Shown piece by piece: positions 28,708 to 38,347 of a stretch of DNA of 64,000 nt. This DNA comes from Pseudomonas cannabina (GTDB taxonomy: Bacteria > Pseudomonadota > Gammaproteobacteria > Pseudomonadales > Pseudomonadaceae). The notes under the pieces are model-generated. The model saw nothing but the letters and a program-made list of their open reading frames with translations. It made no database searches and had not been told where the DNA came from. Location: NCBI RefSeq assembly GCF_900100365.1, contig NZ_FNKU01000001.1, positions 1,302,001 through 1,366,000 of the forward strand, given 5' to 3'. Positions within the stretch are counted from its first letter, which is position 1. Every line of letters begins with the position of its first letter. Made by a program: the position numbers and the translations under genes.

Positions 28708-29895
28708 GTGGTGACCTGCGCAGCGCTGTCCGGAGCGACGGTGTTCAGGCTAGGCCTTGCGCAACTGATCAGTTGGGGCGTGACCTTTTATTTACCGGGT
28801 GCTTTCGGCAATGCGATTGCCAATGAACTGGGCTGGAGCGCGCAGCGGGTTTTTTCCGGGTTGTCAGTCGCCTTGCTGGTCATGGCGCTGGTTTCGCCCC
28901 TCAGCGCGGGGCTGATCCAGCGTTTCGGCGCTCGTCAGGTATTGCAATCGGGTGCCGTTTTCAACGCGACGGGCTGCTGCATACTGGCCCTGAGTGATAC
29001 TCCGCAGGCCTGGTTCATTGGCTGGGTCGTACTCGGGCTCGGTATGCGCCTGTCGCTTTATGACGCCTTGTTCGCCGGGCTGGCGGGACTGCTCGGTGAG
29101 CGGGCCCGGCCGTTGATGGTGCAGATCACCTTACTGGGCGGGTTGGCTTCGGCGGTATTCTGGCCGCTGGGGCATGCGTTGCTGGAAATCGTCGGCTGGC
29201 GCAGCGCGATCGCCATCTATGCCTGTCTGGCACTGCTTGGCGGGTTGCTGTTCAGCGCAATGCCCAATGTACCGCCCACCCCAAACCCTCAGGTCAACGT
29301 CGCTTTGTCGCCCGACGTCACGTCGTGGCAGCGGCAGGCGGGGTATGCGCTGGGTATTGCGCTGATCGGCTTCATGTCCGCCGGTTTGTCTGCGCATTTG
29401 CCCACGCTGTTGTCTGGCTTCGGTGTGCCTGTGGGGTGGGTGGCGCTGTGGGGCATCGGACAGACCTGCGCACGCTTGATCCAGACGTTGCTGGCCCGTT
29501 CGGTTTCCGCATTGCGTCTGAATGTCTGGGTCGCGAGCGGTTTGGTGGTGTGTTTTGCCCTAGCTTTTTTTGCCAATGGGCGACCCGTGCTAGCCTGTCT
29601 GTTTGTCTTCGGTTACGGCGCCATGAACGGGCTGACCACCCTGCTGCGGGCGAATCTGCCGTTCGAAATGTTTGCTCATCAACACTATGCGCGCCTGCAG
29701 GGTCGGCTGCTGGCACCTGGCTTTATCCTGTCTGCCGCCGCGCCCTGGTTTTTCGCATGGGTACGGGACAGTTATGCCGAGCGCGGATTGCTCGGCTTGT
29801 CGATAGGTATGAGTGCGGTGCTGTTGTTACTCGCAATCTTCATGCAACGCTATTGTGAAATGAAAGAGAATTGTCCGACAATCGACAATCAATAG
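28708..29895 (+). CDS. MFS transporter
   Basis: About 395 residues with roughly 12 hydrophobic segments, of the major facilitator superfamily. No ATG precedes the first helix; a GTG at 28708 (or 28711), just after the acetyltransferase stop, is the most likely start. Early features include LGLAQLISWGVTFYLPGAFGNAI and LSPLSAGLIQRFGAR-like loop signatures. Coupling to the acetyltransferase gene suggests a shared role in handling a toxic amino-acid analogue, but this is inference. The substrate is unknown. Confidence 0.8.
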   Translation: MVTCAALSGATVFRLGLAQLISWGVTFYLPGAFGNAIANELGWSAQRVFSGLSVALLVMALVSPLSAGLIQRFGARQVLQSGAVFNATGCCILALSDTPQAWFIGWVVLGLGMRLSLYDALFAGLAGLLGERARPLMVQITLLGGLASAVFWPLGHALLEIVGWRSAIAIYACLALLGGLLFSAMPNVPPTPNPQVNVALSPDVTSWQRQAGYALGIALIGFMSAGLSAHLPTLLSGFGVPVGWVALWGIGQTCARLIQTLLARSVSALRLNVWVASGLVVCFALAFFANGRPVLACLFVFGYGAMNGLTTLLRANLPFEMFAHQHYARLQGRLLAPGFILSAAAPWFFAWVRDSYAERGLLGLSIGMSAVLLLLAIFMQRYCEMKENCPTIDNQ

Positions 29896-29953
29896 CGTTG
29901 CCAGAGGCGGTCTGAATGGTTAGGGTACGCGGCTGTTCAAAAAGGACCCTGAT

Positions 29954-30601
29954 ATGACTCTGCATGAACCCATGGAAACGGGCACGGTTACAACGCGGCA
30001 TCGGCGCGCGCCAAAGGGCGAGAAGCGTCGCGAAGAACTGCTCGACGCGGCGTTGCAGCTGTTCTCCATTGAGGGCTATACCGGCGCATCGGTCGCCAAG
30101 GTGGCGGCCATCGTGGGTATTTCCGTCGCCGGACTGCTGCACCATTTTCCGAGCAAGATTTCCCTGTTGATGGGCGTGCTGGAGCGGCGTGACGAGGTCA
30201 ATGGTCGAATCGCGGCCGAAGTCCGTACCGAAGAAAATACCCTGACCGGCCTGCTCAATGGCCTGCGCGCCATCAATCGTTCCAACTCCACTGCACCGGG
30301 CGTGGTACGCGCCTTCTCGATTCTCAATGCCGAAAGTCTGCTGGACAGCCAGCCGGCGTTCGAGTGGTTCCAGACGCGCTATGAGCGCATTCACGCGCAT
30401 TTGCTGAAGCAGTTTTCGGAGCTGGTCGAGCGCGGGGAAGTGCGGGCGTATGTGGATGTGTCGAAGGTGATCCAGCAGATTCTGGCCATGATGGATGGCT
30501 TGCAGATTCAGTGGTTACGCTTTCCCGATCAGGTGGATCTGGTCGAGTGTTTCGATGCCTACATTGCGCAGGTCGATGCAGCGGTAAGGGCTCGTCCCTG
30601 A
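29954..30601 (+). CDS. TetR-family transcriptional regulator
   Basis: A 215-residue regulator with an N-terminal helix-turn-helix (REELLDAALQLFSIEGYTGASVAKVAAIVGISVAGLLHHFPSKISLL, about residues 25-71) and a C-terminal ligand-binding domain. It follows the MFS gene by 58 bp on the same strand and is convergent with the beta-glucosidase gene. The target is unknown; the neighbouring beta-glucosidase or MFS gene are candidates. Confidence 0.9.
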   Translation: MTLHEPMETGTVTTRHRRAPKGEKRREELLDAALQLFSIEGYTGASVAKVAAIVGISVAGLLHHFPSKISLLMGVLERRDEVNGRIAAEVRTEENTLTGLLNGLRAINRSNSTAPGVVRAFSILNAESLLDSQPAFEWFQTRYERIHAHLLKQFSELVERGEVRAYVDVSKVIQQILAMMDGLQIQWLRFPDQVDLVECFDAYIAQVDAAVRARP

Positions 30602-30640
30602 GCCTTTATTCGTCCGTTTTTCAGTCAGTCAGCGCAACGC

Positions 30641-33382
30641 TTACTCGACGGTCTGCTTGAATACGCCGCCGGTCTTGACCGGTGGCTTCTCGACCAGAAC
30701 CGAGTTCAGAGCGGAACGTGGCAGCGGGTTGCTGGTGGTGGTCGACAGTTCCTGACGGAACGAGTTGACCAGCTTGGCGTTCAGGCGGATGTCCTGCGAC
30801 GACGCACCGAGTGCAATGTTGAAGGTGTCGGCATCGACGACCCACTGCTTGCTCTTCTCGTCGAAGTAGGCCAGCGAGCGATCATTCAGCTCGATGGTCA
30901 CGCGCTTGCTTTCACCCGGCTTGAGGAACACCTTCTTGTAGCCTTTGAGTTCCTTGATCGGACGCTCGACTTTCGGGTTCTGCTGGCCAACGTACAGCTG
31001 TGCGACTTCCGAACCGCCGACTTTGCCGGTGTTGGTCAGGTCGAACGACACCTTGATCGGCGTATTGCCCACCGCGACGCCAGGCGTCACTTTAATGTTG
31101 CTGTAGCCGAACGTGGTGTACGACAGGCCGTAACCGAACGGGTAGAGCGGCTTGATGCCTTTCTTCTCGTAACCGCGATAACCCAGCATCAGGTCATCCT
31201 TGTAATCCATTTCAGCCAGAGAATTCTGGTTGTCGAATTTCGGGAAGGAGGCGTAGGCATGGTTGTCCTCGATGTTGCGTTCGATACTGATCGGCAGCTT
31301 GCCCGACGGGTTAACCTTGCCGAACAGAATCTCGGCCAGCGCCTGACCACCGTTCTGACCCGGGTAGAAGGCGTGCAGCGCTACCGGAACCTGTTCGATC
31401 CAGTCGCTCATCTTCAGACCTGTACCACCGTACATGGTCACCACGGTGTTCGGGTTGACCTTGGCGATGTTCTGGATCAGTTCGTTCTGGAACTCAGGCA
31501 GATCGAAGCTGTGGTCGAAACCTTCACCTTCGTATTCGTTGCTGTTACCCACCGCAACCACGACTGCGTCGTAGCCGGACAGGTCCTGAGGCGCGTTCAG
31601 CGAAGCGGAGCTCAGCTGCACACCGACCAGACCACCCATGGTCGACAGGTAACCGGCACGACGCGAGTACTCGAGCTTCACATCGTACGACTGACTAGCT
31701 TCCAGGCTGATCTTGGCGAACTCTGGAATGGTTGGCGGAATGCTGTTGCCCGGAAGCGGCTTGCCGTCACCGTTGTCGATGATTTTCTTGCCGTTGACCC
31801 ACAGGCGCACAGCGCCGTCGGCGCGAACCTTGAACACTTGCTCGCCGCTTTGGGTCGGGGTGACCTTGCCGGTGTAGCGGATCGAAGTCGAAGACGTGTC
31901 ACCGTTCAGCTCACCCGCGGTCGAGCCTTTGGTGGTGTACGGATCGGACGACGAGGTGTTGCTTGCGAACGGCAGGTTCTTGTCGTTGGCCCAGTCCAGG
32001 TCAACGTGCTGCTCGGTGCGAGTGACGGCCGCTTCATCGGACCAGTCGGCGTTGCTGAAGTACTCGACTTTCATGCCTTGAACTTCGTTGCCAGCCGTGT
32101 CGGTGGTGGTCCAGGCACTGGTGCTCGGGTCCAGCGACAGGCCTTCGATGAAGTCGACCTTGGCGTTTGGCGCGATCTGCTGCAGGCCGCTCAATTCGCT
32201 GACGTAATGGCTGGCCATGACGTTGGCACTACCGAAACCGGTAGGCGGCGAGTACTTGGCCAGGGTGCCGACGACGGCGATCTTCTTGACCTTCTGCTTG
32301 TCCAGCGGCAGTAGGTTGTCCTGGTTTTTCAGCAGCACGATACCTTCACGCGCAGCGTTCAGAGCAACCTTGTTGCTGGTCGAGCTGTTCATGTTGTGCG
32401 TGGTTAGCGGCACTTTGCCGTCGAACTTGTACAGGTAGATCTGCTTGAGGATGCGGCGGACCTTGTCGTCGATGGTCGCAGCGCTCAGGTCACCGGCATC
32501 CAGATGCGGCTTGAGCACAGAGCTGTTCATCTGGAAACCCATCATGTCCAGATCGGTACCGGCGCGGGCAGCGTTGAAACCGTGAACGACAGCGTTGTAG
32601 TCGCTCCGTACGAAGCCCTTGAAGCCCCATTCCTTCTTCAGGATCTGGGCAATCAGGTGCTCGCTTTCGCAAGCGAACTCGCCGTTCACTTTCTGGAAGG
32701 CGCACATCATCATCGCCACATTACCGTTTTTCGACGACGATTCGAACGCAGGCAACGACATTTCGCGCAGGACGCGCTCTGGCATGGTCTGGTTCAGGTT
32801 GAAGCGGTTGCTTTCCTGATCGTTGGCCGCGTAGTGCTTGGCGTTGGCCCAGACACCGCGGGACTGGATACCGTTGATGACGCCCGGTGCGAGGCTTGCG
32901 CCCAGAAACGGATCTTCACCGGAGAGGTATTCGAACGCACGGCCGCCGTAAGGCATGCGGTACAGGTTGACGCCCGGGCCAGTGATGAACTGGTAGCCGC
33001 CGACGGCAGTGTCATAGCCCAGCGCGCGACCCAGATCGATGGCACGACGCGGGTTGAAGGTGGCTGCCAGGTTAGGGCCGGACGGATAAACCACGCCCTG
33101 ATCGTTGCCTTCGCTGGTGTAACGCACGCCCACGCCGCCGTCAGCGCCATGAATCTGCGGGATGCCGTAGTTGGTCAGCGGCTTGACGTCCCAGCCGCCG
33201 GTGCCGCCGATGTAGGCCAGCTTTTCTTCCATGGTCATCTTGGCCAAGGTTTTTTGCGCGGCTTTTTCGGCGCGATCTTCACGGCCTTGCTGCACGGTAG
33301 CGTCAGCTGCGTGTACCTGCGAAACCGCCAGCGCCAGCAAGGCCAATGCCGAGTGCGCGCCCATCATCTTTCGTTTGTTCAT
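30641..33382 (-). CDS. Periplasmic/secreted beta-glucosidase, GH3 family with PA14 insert
   Basis: A 913-residue exported glycosidase. The start at 33382 (MNKRKMMGAHSALALLALAVSQVHA) has a GGAGAG site and gives a clean signal peptide. An N-terminal GH3 barrel contains the nucleophile Asp261 in VRSDYNAV, and KHYAANDQESNRF is also conserved. The second GH3 domain is interrupted by a PA14-like module (about residues 430-600, with TGKVTPTQSGEQVFKVRADGAVRLWVNGKKIID). A fibronectin-III-like C-terminal domain (VSFDLTNTGKVGGSEVAQLYV) follows. This architecture is typical of beta-glucosidases acting on plant glucosides or oligosaccharides. It could be a type II secretion substrate because the gsp operon is nearby, but this is not shown. 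Confidence 0.9.
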   Translation of the reverse strand: MNKRKMMGAHSALALLALAVSQVHAADATVQQGREDRAEKAAQKTLAKMTMEEKLAYIGGTGGWDVKPLTNYGIPQIHGADGGVGVRYTSEGNDQGVVYPSGPNLAATFNPRRAIDLGRALGYDTAVGGYQFITGPGVNLYRMPYGGRAFEYLSGEDPFLGASLAPGVINGIQSRGVWANAKHYAANDQESNRFNLNQTMPERVLREMSLPAFESSSKNGNVAMMMCAFQKVNGEFACESEHLIAQILKKEWGFKGFVRSDYNAVVHGFNAARAGTDLDMMGFQMNSSVLKPHLDAGDLSAATIDDKVRRILKQIYLYKFDGKVPLTTHNMNSSTSNKVALNAAREGIVLLKNQDNLLPLDKQKVKKIAVVGTLAKYSPPTGFGSANVMASHYVSELSGLQQIAPNAKVDFIEGLSLDPSTSAWTTTDTAGNEVQGMKVEYFSNADWSDEAAVTRTEQHVDLDWANDKNLPFASNTSSSDPYTTKGSTAGELNGDTSSTSIRYTGKVTPTQSGEQVFKVRADGAVRLWVNGKKIIDNGDGKPLPGNSIPPTIPEFAKISLEASQSYDVKLEYSRRAGYLSTMGGLVGVQLSSASLNAPQDLSGYDAVVVAVGNSNEYEGEGFDHSFDLPEFQNELIQNIAKVNPNTVVTMYGGTGLKMSDWIEQVPVALHAFYPGQNGGQALAEILFGKVNPSGKLPISIERNIEDNHAYASFPKFDNQNSLAEMDYKDDLMLGYRGYEKKGIKPLYPFGYGLSYTTFGYSNIKVTPGVAVGNTPIKVSFDLTNTGKVGGSEVAQLYVGQQNPKVERPIKELKGYKKVFLKPGESKRVTIELNDRSLAYFDEKSKQWVVDADTFNIALGASSQDIRLNAKLVNSFRQELSTTTSNPLPRSALNSVLVEKPPVKTGGVFKQTVE

Positions 33383-33593
33383 GCTGCTCTCCAACTGCGT
33401 TTAGATTAACTGTTTGTCCGCGCTTCCGCGCAGGCTCAACAAGCCGAAACTTGTGAGTCAGTCTTTAATAATTCTTCAGGCAACAGGCATCCTTCGTCGC
33501 GATTTCCTGTTGTAAGGTTCGCGATTTTTATGACTGTTTAATTATCGATTTTCTTTTTAATTATTATGTTGTGCTGTATCTAAGGCGCCATCA

Positions 33594-33607
33594 TTTTGAT
33601 ATCAAAA
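33594..33607. promoter_or_regulatory. Perfect palindrome upstream of the beta-glucosidase gene
   Basis: TTTTGATATCAAAA lies about 210 bp upstream of the beta-glucosidase start. It may be an operator, or simply part of the adjoining terminator tail. Confidence 0.3.
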
Positions 33608-33608
33608 A

Positions 33609-33638
33609 CAGCGCCTCCGGTTTGTTAGGGAGGCGCTG
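33609..33638 (-). terminator. Orphan terminator next to the IS5-family element
   Basis: Stem CAGCGCCTCC/GGAGGCGCTG followed on the minus strand by TTTTTG. No minus-strand gene ends here; the IS begins about 12 bp away. It probably served a gene now lost or displaced. Confidence 0.65.
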
Positions 33639-33650
33639 CAAAAATAGCCA

Positions 33651-34809
33651 ACTGTCCCCACCCTTGGCACACTAAGTTCCTTCAACAGCCTCCCTCTCCG
33701 TGAGCGTTACGCGCGTGCAGAAGACCTTCTCCGAACTCGAATATACCGGCAAGAAAAAGCAGACTCGCCGAGATCGCTTCCTAGCTGACCTTGAACAGTT
33801 GGTGCCCTGGGCCCTGCTGGAGGCGCAAGTGGCGCCGTTTTATAGCAACACCGCAGGCAAGCGCGGACGCCCTGCGATAGGGGTGTCGCGCATGTTGCGC
33901 ATGTACGTCGTGCAGCAGTGTTTCGGTTTCTCCGATGAAGGTTGCGAAGATGCCGTCTACGACAGCCAGGCCATCCGCGGTTTTATGGGTATCGACCTGG
34001 GTCGCGAGTCTGCACCGGATGCCACCACCTTGCTGCGTTTTCGCCGCTTGCTGGAAGTCCATCAGCTAACCCGGCTGCTGTTTGAAACGATTAACCAGCA
34101 TCTGGCCAGCCGGGGGCTGCTGCTCAAGGAAGGCACTATCGTCGACGCTACTCTGATCGCCGCGCCGCCCTCGGTCAAGAACCGAGAAGGCAAGCGTGAT
34201 CCTGAGATGCATCAGGCCAGGAAAGGCAATCAATGGCACTTTGGGATGAAGGCCCACATTGGTGTAGACGCCACGTCGGGGCTGGTGCACAGCGTAGTAG
34301 GGACGGCCGCTAACGTGGCGGATGTCACCCAGGTTGGCCAGTTGCTTCACGGTGACGAAACCTATGTTTCGGGTGACGCTGGATACACCGGTGCGGCCAA
34401 GCGACCGGAGCATGCTGAACGGGACGTTATCTGGTCGATTGCAGAACGGCCAAGCAGTTACAAGCAGCACGGCGAAGGCAGCGTGCTGTATCGGGTCAAG
34501 CGCAAAATTGAATATGCCAAGGCGCAACTGCGTGCCAAGGTCGAGCACCCCTTCCAGGTAATCAAGGTGCGCTTCAATCATCGCAAGGTTCGCTACCGTG
34601 GGCTGGAAAAGAATACAGCGCAGTTGTTCAGTTTGTTTGGGTTGGCCAATCTGATGCTGGCCAAGCGGTATTTACAACAGACGGCAGGATAAATCCGTCT
34701 GAAAGGCGGGACTGGCCCGCCTTTCAGCAAAATGAGGGCAGAAATCTGCTCGAGAAACGTAAAATAAGGCCGGCAGGTTGAAAAAAACCGGCTTGGAAAT
34801 GGGGACGGT
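33651..34809 (+). mobile_element. IS5-family insertion sequence (about 1.16 kb)
   Basis: Boundaries are set by short inverted repeats ACTGTCCCCA (left) and TGGGGACGGT (right), which match at 9 of 10 positions. One transposase gene fills the middle. No clear target-site duplication was found at these ends, so the limits are approximate and a rearrangement at one side is possible. Confidence 0.7.
33700..34692 (+). CDS. IS5-family transposase
   Basis: A 330-residue DDE transposase. It has GKRGRPAIGVSRMLRMYVVQQCFGFSDEGCEDAVYDS, LGRESAPDATTLLRFRRLLE, the first catalytic Asp in IVDATLIAAPPS, the second in SGDAGYTGAAKR, and the C-terminal RAKVEHPFQVIKVRFNHRKVRYRG containing the catalytic Glu. It starts with GTG and appears complete, so the element may be active. 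Confidence 0.92.
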   Translation: MSVTRVQKTFSELEYTGKKKQTRRDRFLADLEQLVPWALLEAQVAPFYSNTAGKRGRPAIGVSRMLRMYVVQQCFGFSDEGCEDAVYDSQAIRGFMGIDLGRESAPDATTLLRFRRLLEVHQLTRLLFETINQHLASRGLLLKEGTIVDATLIAAPPSVKNREGKRDPEMHQARKGNQWHFGMKAHIGVDATSGLVHSVVGTAANVADVTQVGQLLHGDETYVSGDAGYTGAAKRPEHAERDVIWSIAERPSSYKQHGEGSVLYRVKRKIEYAKAQLRAKVEHPFQVIKVRFNHRKVRYRGLEKNTAQLFSLFGLANLMLAKRYLQQTAG

Positions 34810-35088
34810 GCGAACGGGTTAATTGTTCAGCGTCTCCTTAGCGGTTACAATTAAGTCTAAAAGACGGCATAAATGTCAAACAAAAGCGTATTTTTCTTTT
34901 TTTCGTCGTTTTTCTTTACAAATGAGGAACTCTTCTTAAACCTACTGGTCGATTGGTTTAATATTTTTCAGGATGAAGAGAGACGGCTCGCAAGTTGCCA
35001 TGCGTGCTGTGCGTTAATTCTTGCCCGATCTTTAATACACCTGCTGCGAACTGCAGTGTTTTCTTGTTTTCCCCGAGGAGTTACCCCG

Positions 35089-35316
35089 ATGAAGTTTTCA
35101 GTGATGAGTGCAGCTGTAGTATTAGGCCTGGCCTTGAGTGGCGCAGTAGTGGCCGAAGAAGCCACCGATGCCGACGCAACTTCCGGCGCCAGCGATGAGA
35201 CCGTGATGACCCAGACCCAGGACGCCAAAGCGGCACAAAAGGCGCAACAGCAGAAGACCGAAACGACAAAAGGTGGCCGTCCGCAGAACGCAACCCCTCA
35301 AAAGCAGTCAAACTGA
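35089..35316 (+). CDS. Small exported hypothetical protein
   Basis: A 75-residue protein with a GAGGAG ribosome-binding site and a signal peptide (MKFSVMSAAVVLGLALSGAVVAEE, cleavage after VVA). The mature part, about 53 residues, is hydrophilic, rich in Asp/Thr/Gln/Lys and cysteine-free, probably disordered. It lies directly before the type II secretion operon, from which a hairpin separates it. I recognise no family. The 280-bp region upstream is T-rich and has no other gene. Confidence 0.7.
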   Translation: MKFSVMSAAVVLGLALSGAVVAEEATDADATSGASDETVMTQTQDAKAAQKAQQQKTETTKGGRPQNATPQKQSN

Positions 35317-35337
35317 TCGTTTGAAGCCTTTGAACGC

Positions 35338-35361
35338 AGCACTCTCCTGCTGGAGAGTGCT
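35338..35361 (+). terminator. Hairpin between the small exported protein and gspE
   Basis: Stem AGCACTCTCC/GGAGAGTGCT, 5 bp before the gspE ATG and with no T-run. It may be a weak terminator of the small gene or a translational control hairpin for gspE, since it includes GGAGAG. Confidence 0.5.
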
Positions 35362-35366
35362 GTAAC

Positions 35367-37124
35367 ATGTCCCTCCGAAGTAGCAAAATGCCCTCATCCA
35401 TGCCGCCAGTTCCCGTTGATATATCCCGCATCCAGATCCCGGATGCCGAGCAGGTCTGCGCCTGGCTGATCGAACACGCCGGTCTCAAGGCGGTCGATCT
35501 GGAGCGTGCGCACCGTTTGCAGCAGGAGTCCGAAGGCACCGAGCTGCTTGGCCTGTTGACCCGCCTGGGGCTGGTGTCGGAATTCGAGCTGGCTCGCGCC
35601 TGGGCTGCGTTGTTGAATGCGCCGCTGCTGCTGGCAGACAGCGTGCCGCCCATGCTCGACCCGCTGCCGCCGCTGACCGAGCGCTTCATGCGCCACTATC
35701 AAGTCGTGCCGGTAGGCTGGAGTGACCAGGGCTTGCAAGTGCTGGGCGCCAACCCCGGCACGCTGTACCCGTTTCAAGCCATCGCTTATGCCTGCCAGGT
35801 GCCGGTGCGGTTATCCGTCGGTCCGCGTAACGAGGTGGAAACACTGATCGAGCGTTATTACGGGCAGGGTCGTTCGGCGATGGGCACCCTGATCGAAAAC
35901 CTCGATGACGAGGGCGGCTCGCTGGAAGACATCGAGCACCTCAAAGACCTGGCTTCCGAAGCGCCGGTCATACGTCTGGTCAACCTGATCCTGCAACGCG
36001 CGGTCGAACAGCGCGCATCGGACATCCATATCGAACCGTTTGAAAGCCAGCTGAAGGTGCGCTACCGCATCGACGGCGTGCTGCACGAAGCAGAAGCGCC
36101 GCCGTCCAGTTCCTCGGCAGCGGTGATTTCCCGAGTGAAGATCATGGCCCGGCTCGACATCGCCGAGCGACGTCTGCCACAGGACGGTCGAATCATGCTG
36201 CGCATTCAGGGCAAGGAGCTGGATCTGCGGGTGTCCACCGTGCCCACCAGCTTTGGTGAATCGGTGGTCATGCGCCTGCTGGACCGGCAGACCATCAACT
36301 TCGATTTCCCGAGCCTGGGTTTCGATGGCGAGCGGCTGGACGAGTTTCTTGATGTGCTGGAGCGTCCGCACGGCATTCTGCTGGTCACCGGGCCGACCGG
36401 CTCCGGCAAGACCACCACACTTTATACTGCGCTGTCCCGGCTCAACACAGCCGAGCGCAAGATCATCACGGTTGAAGACCCGGTCGAGTACCAGCTTGAA
36501 GGCATCAACCAGATTCAGGTCAAACCCTCCATCGGCCTGGACTTCGCCGGGGCGTTGCGCTCCATCGTGCGTCAGGACCCGGACGTCATCATGATCGGTG
36601 AGATGCGCGACCTGGAAACCTGCCGCATCGCCATCCAGTCTTCGCTGACCGGTCACCTGGTGCTCTCGACCCTGCACACCAACAGTGCCGCAGCGAGTAT
36701 CACCCGCTTGCTGGACATGGGCGTCGAGAGCTATCTGATTGCCTCCACGGTCAACGGCATTCTGGCCCAGCGGCTGGTGCGGCGTCTGGACCCGGCCACG
36801 CGTGAAGCCTTCGATGCGCCGCCGGAGTTGATTGCCGAACATGGCCTGGAGCGCTTCACCGACGAGCGCCCGATTCGCCTGTATCGCCCGCGCGCCGATG
36901 CGCCGGGTGGTGGTTATCGCGGGCGCAGTGCAATCACTGAATTGCTGGTCATGAACGAAGAACTGCGCAGCCTGTTGATGCGCCATGCCGATGCCTCGAC
37001 GCTGGAGGAGGCTGCTCGCCGTGGCGGATTGCGCACGTTGCACGAAGAAGGCCTGCGCCAGGCCGTGGCAGGTGTCACATCGCTGGAAGAAGTGTTGCGC
37101 GTGACTCGCGGTGAAGGCACATGA
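35367..37124 (+). CDS. gspE: Type II secretion ATPase GspE
   Basis: A 585-residue cytoplasmic ATPase that powers pseudopilus assembly. The N-terminal domain (VCAWLIEHAGLKAVDLERAHRLQQ) is followed by the linker and core (APVIRLVNLILQRAVEQRASDIHIEPFE). Walker A GPTGSGKTT falls near residues 341-349, followed by an Asp box (TVEDPVEYQLEGINQIQV) and Walker B (DPDVIMIGEMRD). The tetracysteine zinc motif seen in many GspE proteins is absent; that region reads LDPATREAFDAPPELIAEHGLERF, which is a notable difference. The start could also be the ATG at 35388 or 35400. First gene of an 11-gene operon. Confidence 0.93.
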   Translation: MSLRSSKMPSSMPPVPVDISRIQIPDAEQVCAWLIEHAGLKAVDLERAHRLQQESEGTELLGLLTRLGLVSEFELARAWAALLNAPLLLADSVPPMLDPLPPLTERFMRHYQVVPVGWSDQGLQVLGANPGTLYPFQAIAYACQVPVRLSVGPRNEVETLIERYYGQGRSAMGTLIENLDDEGGSLEDIEHLKDLASEAPVIRLVNLILQRAVEQRASDIHIEPFESQLKVRYRIDGVLHEAEAPPSSSSAAVISRVKIMARLDIAERRLPQDGRIMLRIQGKELDLRVSTVPTSFGESVVMRLLDRQTINFDFPSLGFDGERLDEFLDVLERPHGILLVTGPTGSGKTTTLYTALSRLNTAERKIITVEDPVEYQLEGINQIQVKPSIGLDFAGALRSIVRQDPDVIMIGEMRDLETCRIAIQSSLTGHLVLSTLHTNSAAASITRLLDMGVESYLIASTVNGILAQRLVRRLDPATREAFDAPPELIAEHGLERFTDERPIRLYRPRADAPGGGYRGRSAITELLVMNEELRSLLMRHADASTLEEAARRGGLRTLHEEGLRQAVAGVTSLEEVLRVTRGEGT

Positions 37125-38323
37125 GCCTGTTCAAATACCGCGCGCTGGACACTCAGGGTGCGCCGCAGAACGGCACGCTCGAAGCTCGGGATCAGGAGGC
37201 CGCCATCGCTGCGCTGCAAAAGCGCGGCTTGATGGTCTTGCAGGTAGACGCCGCCGGGCTCGGCGGTCTGCGTCGTGCGCTGGGCAGCGGCATGCTCAAC
37301 GGCGCCGCGCTGGTCAGTTTCACCCAGCAGCTCGCAACCCTGCTGGGCGCAGGTCAGCCTTTGGAGCGCTCACTCGGCATTCTGCTCAAACAGCCGGGCC
37401 AGCCGCAGACCCGGGCGCTGATCGAACGCATCCGCGAACAGGTCAAGGCCGGCAAGCCGTTGTCTGTGGCGCTGGAAGAAGAGGGCAGCCAGTTTTCGCC
37501 TCTCTATATAAGCATGGTTCGCGCTGGCGAGGCCGGGGGCGCGCTGGAAGGAACCCTGCGTCAACTGAGCGATTACCTCGAGCGCAGCCAGTTGCTGCGT
37601 GGCGAAGTGATCAACGCGCTGATCTATCCGGCATTTCTGGTCGTCGGCGTGCTGGGCTCGCTGGCCCTGTTGCTGGCTTACGTGGTGCCGCAGTTCGTGC
37701 CGATCTTCAAAGACCTCGGCGTGCCGATCCCGTTGATCACCGAGGTCATTCTCGACCTCGGGCAGTTTCTCGGTGATTACGGCCTGGTGGTGCTGGTGGG
37801 CATCATCGCGTTGATCTGGGGCATGGCCATTCGCATGCGCGACCCGCAACGGCGTGAGCGGCGCGACCGTCGTCTACTGGGTATTCGGGTCATCGGCCCT
37901 TTATTGCAGCGCATCGAAGCCGCACGACTGACACGTACCCTCGGCACACTGCTGACCAATGGCGTGGCATTGCTGCAGGCACTGGTCATCGCACGCCAGG
38001 TGTGCACCAACCGTGCGTTGCAGGCACAGGTCGAACAGGCCGCGGAGTCGGTCAAGGGCGGTGGCACACTGGCCAGCGCGTTTGGCGCGCAACCGTTGCT
38101 GCCGGACCTGGCGCTGCAAATGATCGAAGTCGGTGAACAGGCCGGCGAACTGGACACCATGTTGCTCAAGGTCGCTGATGTATTCGACGTCGAGGCCAAG
38201 CGCGGTATCGACCGCATGCTGGCGGCGCTGGTGCCGGCGTTGACCGTGGTGATGGCGGGCATGGTCGCGGTGATCATGCTGGCCATCATGCTGCCGCTGA
38301 TGAGCCTGACCAGCAATATCTGA
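37121..38323 (+). CDS. gspF: Type II secretion inner-membrane platform protein GspF
   Basis: A 400-residue polytopic membrane protein with two GspF repeats (LVSFTQQLATLLGAGQPLERSLGIL and RLTRTLGTLLTNGVALLQALVIA) and three membrane segments. It begins SLFKYRALDTQGAPQNGTLEARDQEAA as is usual. It overlaps gspE by 4 bp. Assembles with GspE, GspL and GspM as the secretion platform. Confidence 0.95.
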   Translation: MSLFKYRALDTQGAPQNGTLEARDQEAAIAALQKRGLMVLQVDAAGLGGLRRALGSGMLNGAALVSFTQQLATLLGAGQPLERSLGILLKQPGQPQTRALIERIREQVKAGKPLSVALEEEGSQFSPLYISMVRAGEAGGALEGTLRQLSDYLERSQLLRGEVINALIYPAFLVVGVLGSLALLLAYVVPQFVPIFKDLGVPIPLITEVILDLGQFLGDYGLVVLVGIIALIWGMAIRMRDPQRRERRDRRLLGIRVIGPLLQRIEAARLTRTLGTLLTNGVALLQALVIARQVCTNRALQAQVEQAAESVKGGGTLASAFGAQPLLPDLALQMIEVGEQAGELDTMLLKVADVFDVEAKRGIDRMLAALVPALTVVMAGMVAVIMLAIMLPLMSLTSNI

Positions 38324-38347
38324 ATTCATGAATGAGGAACCATCCCG

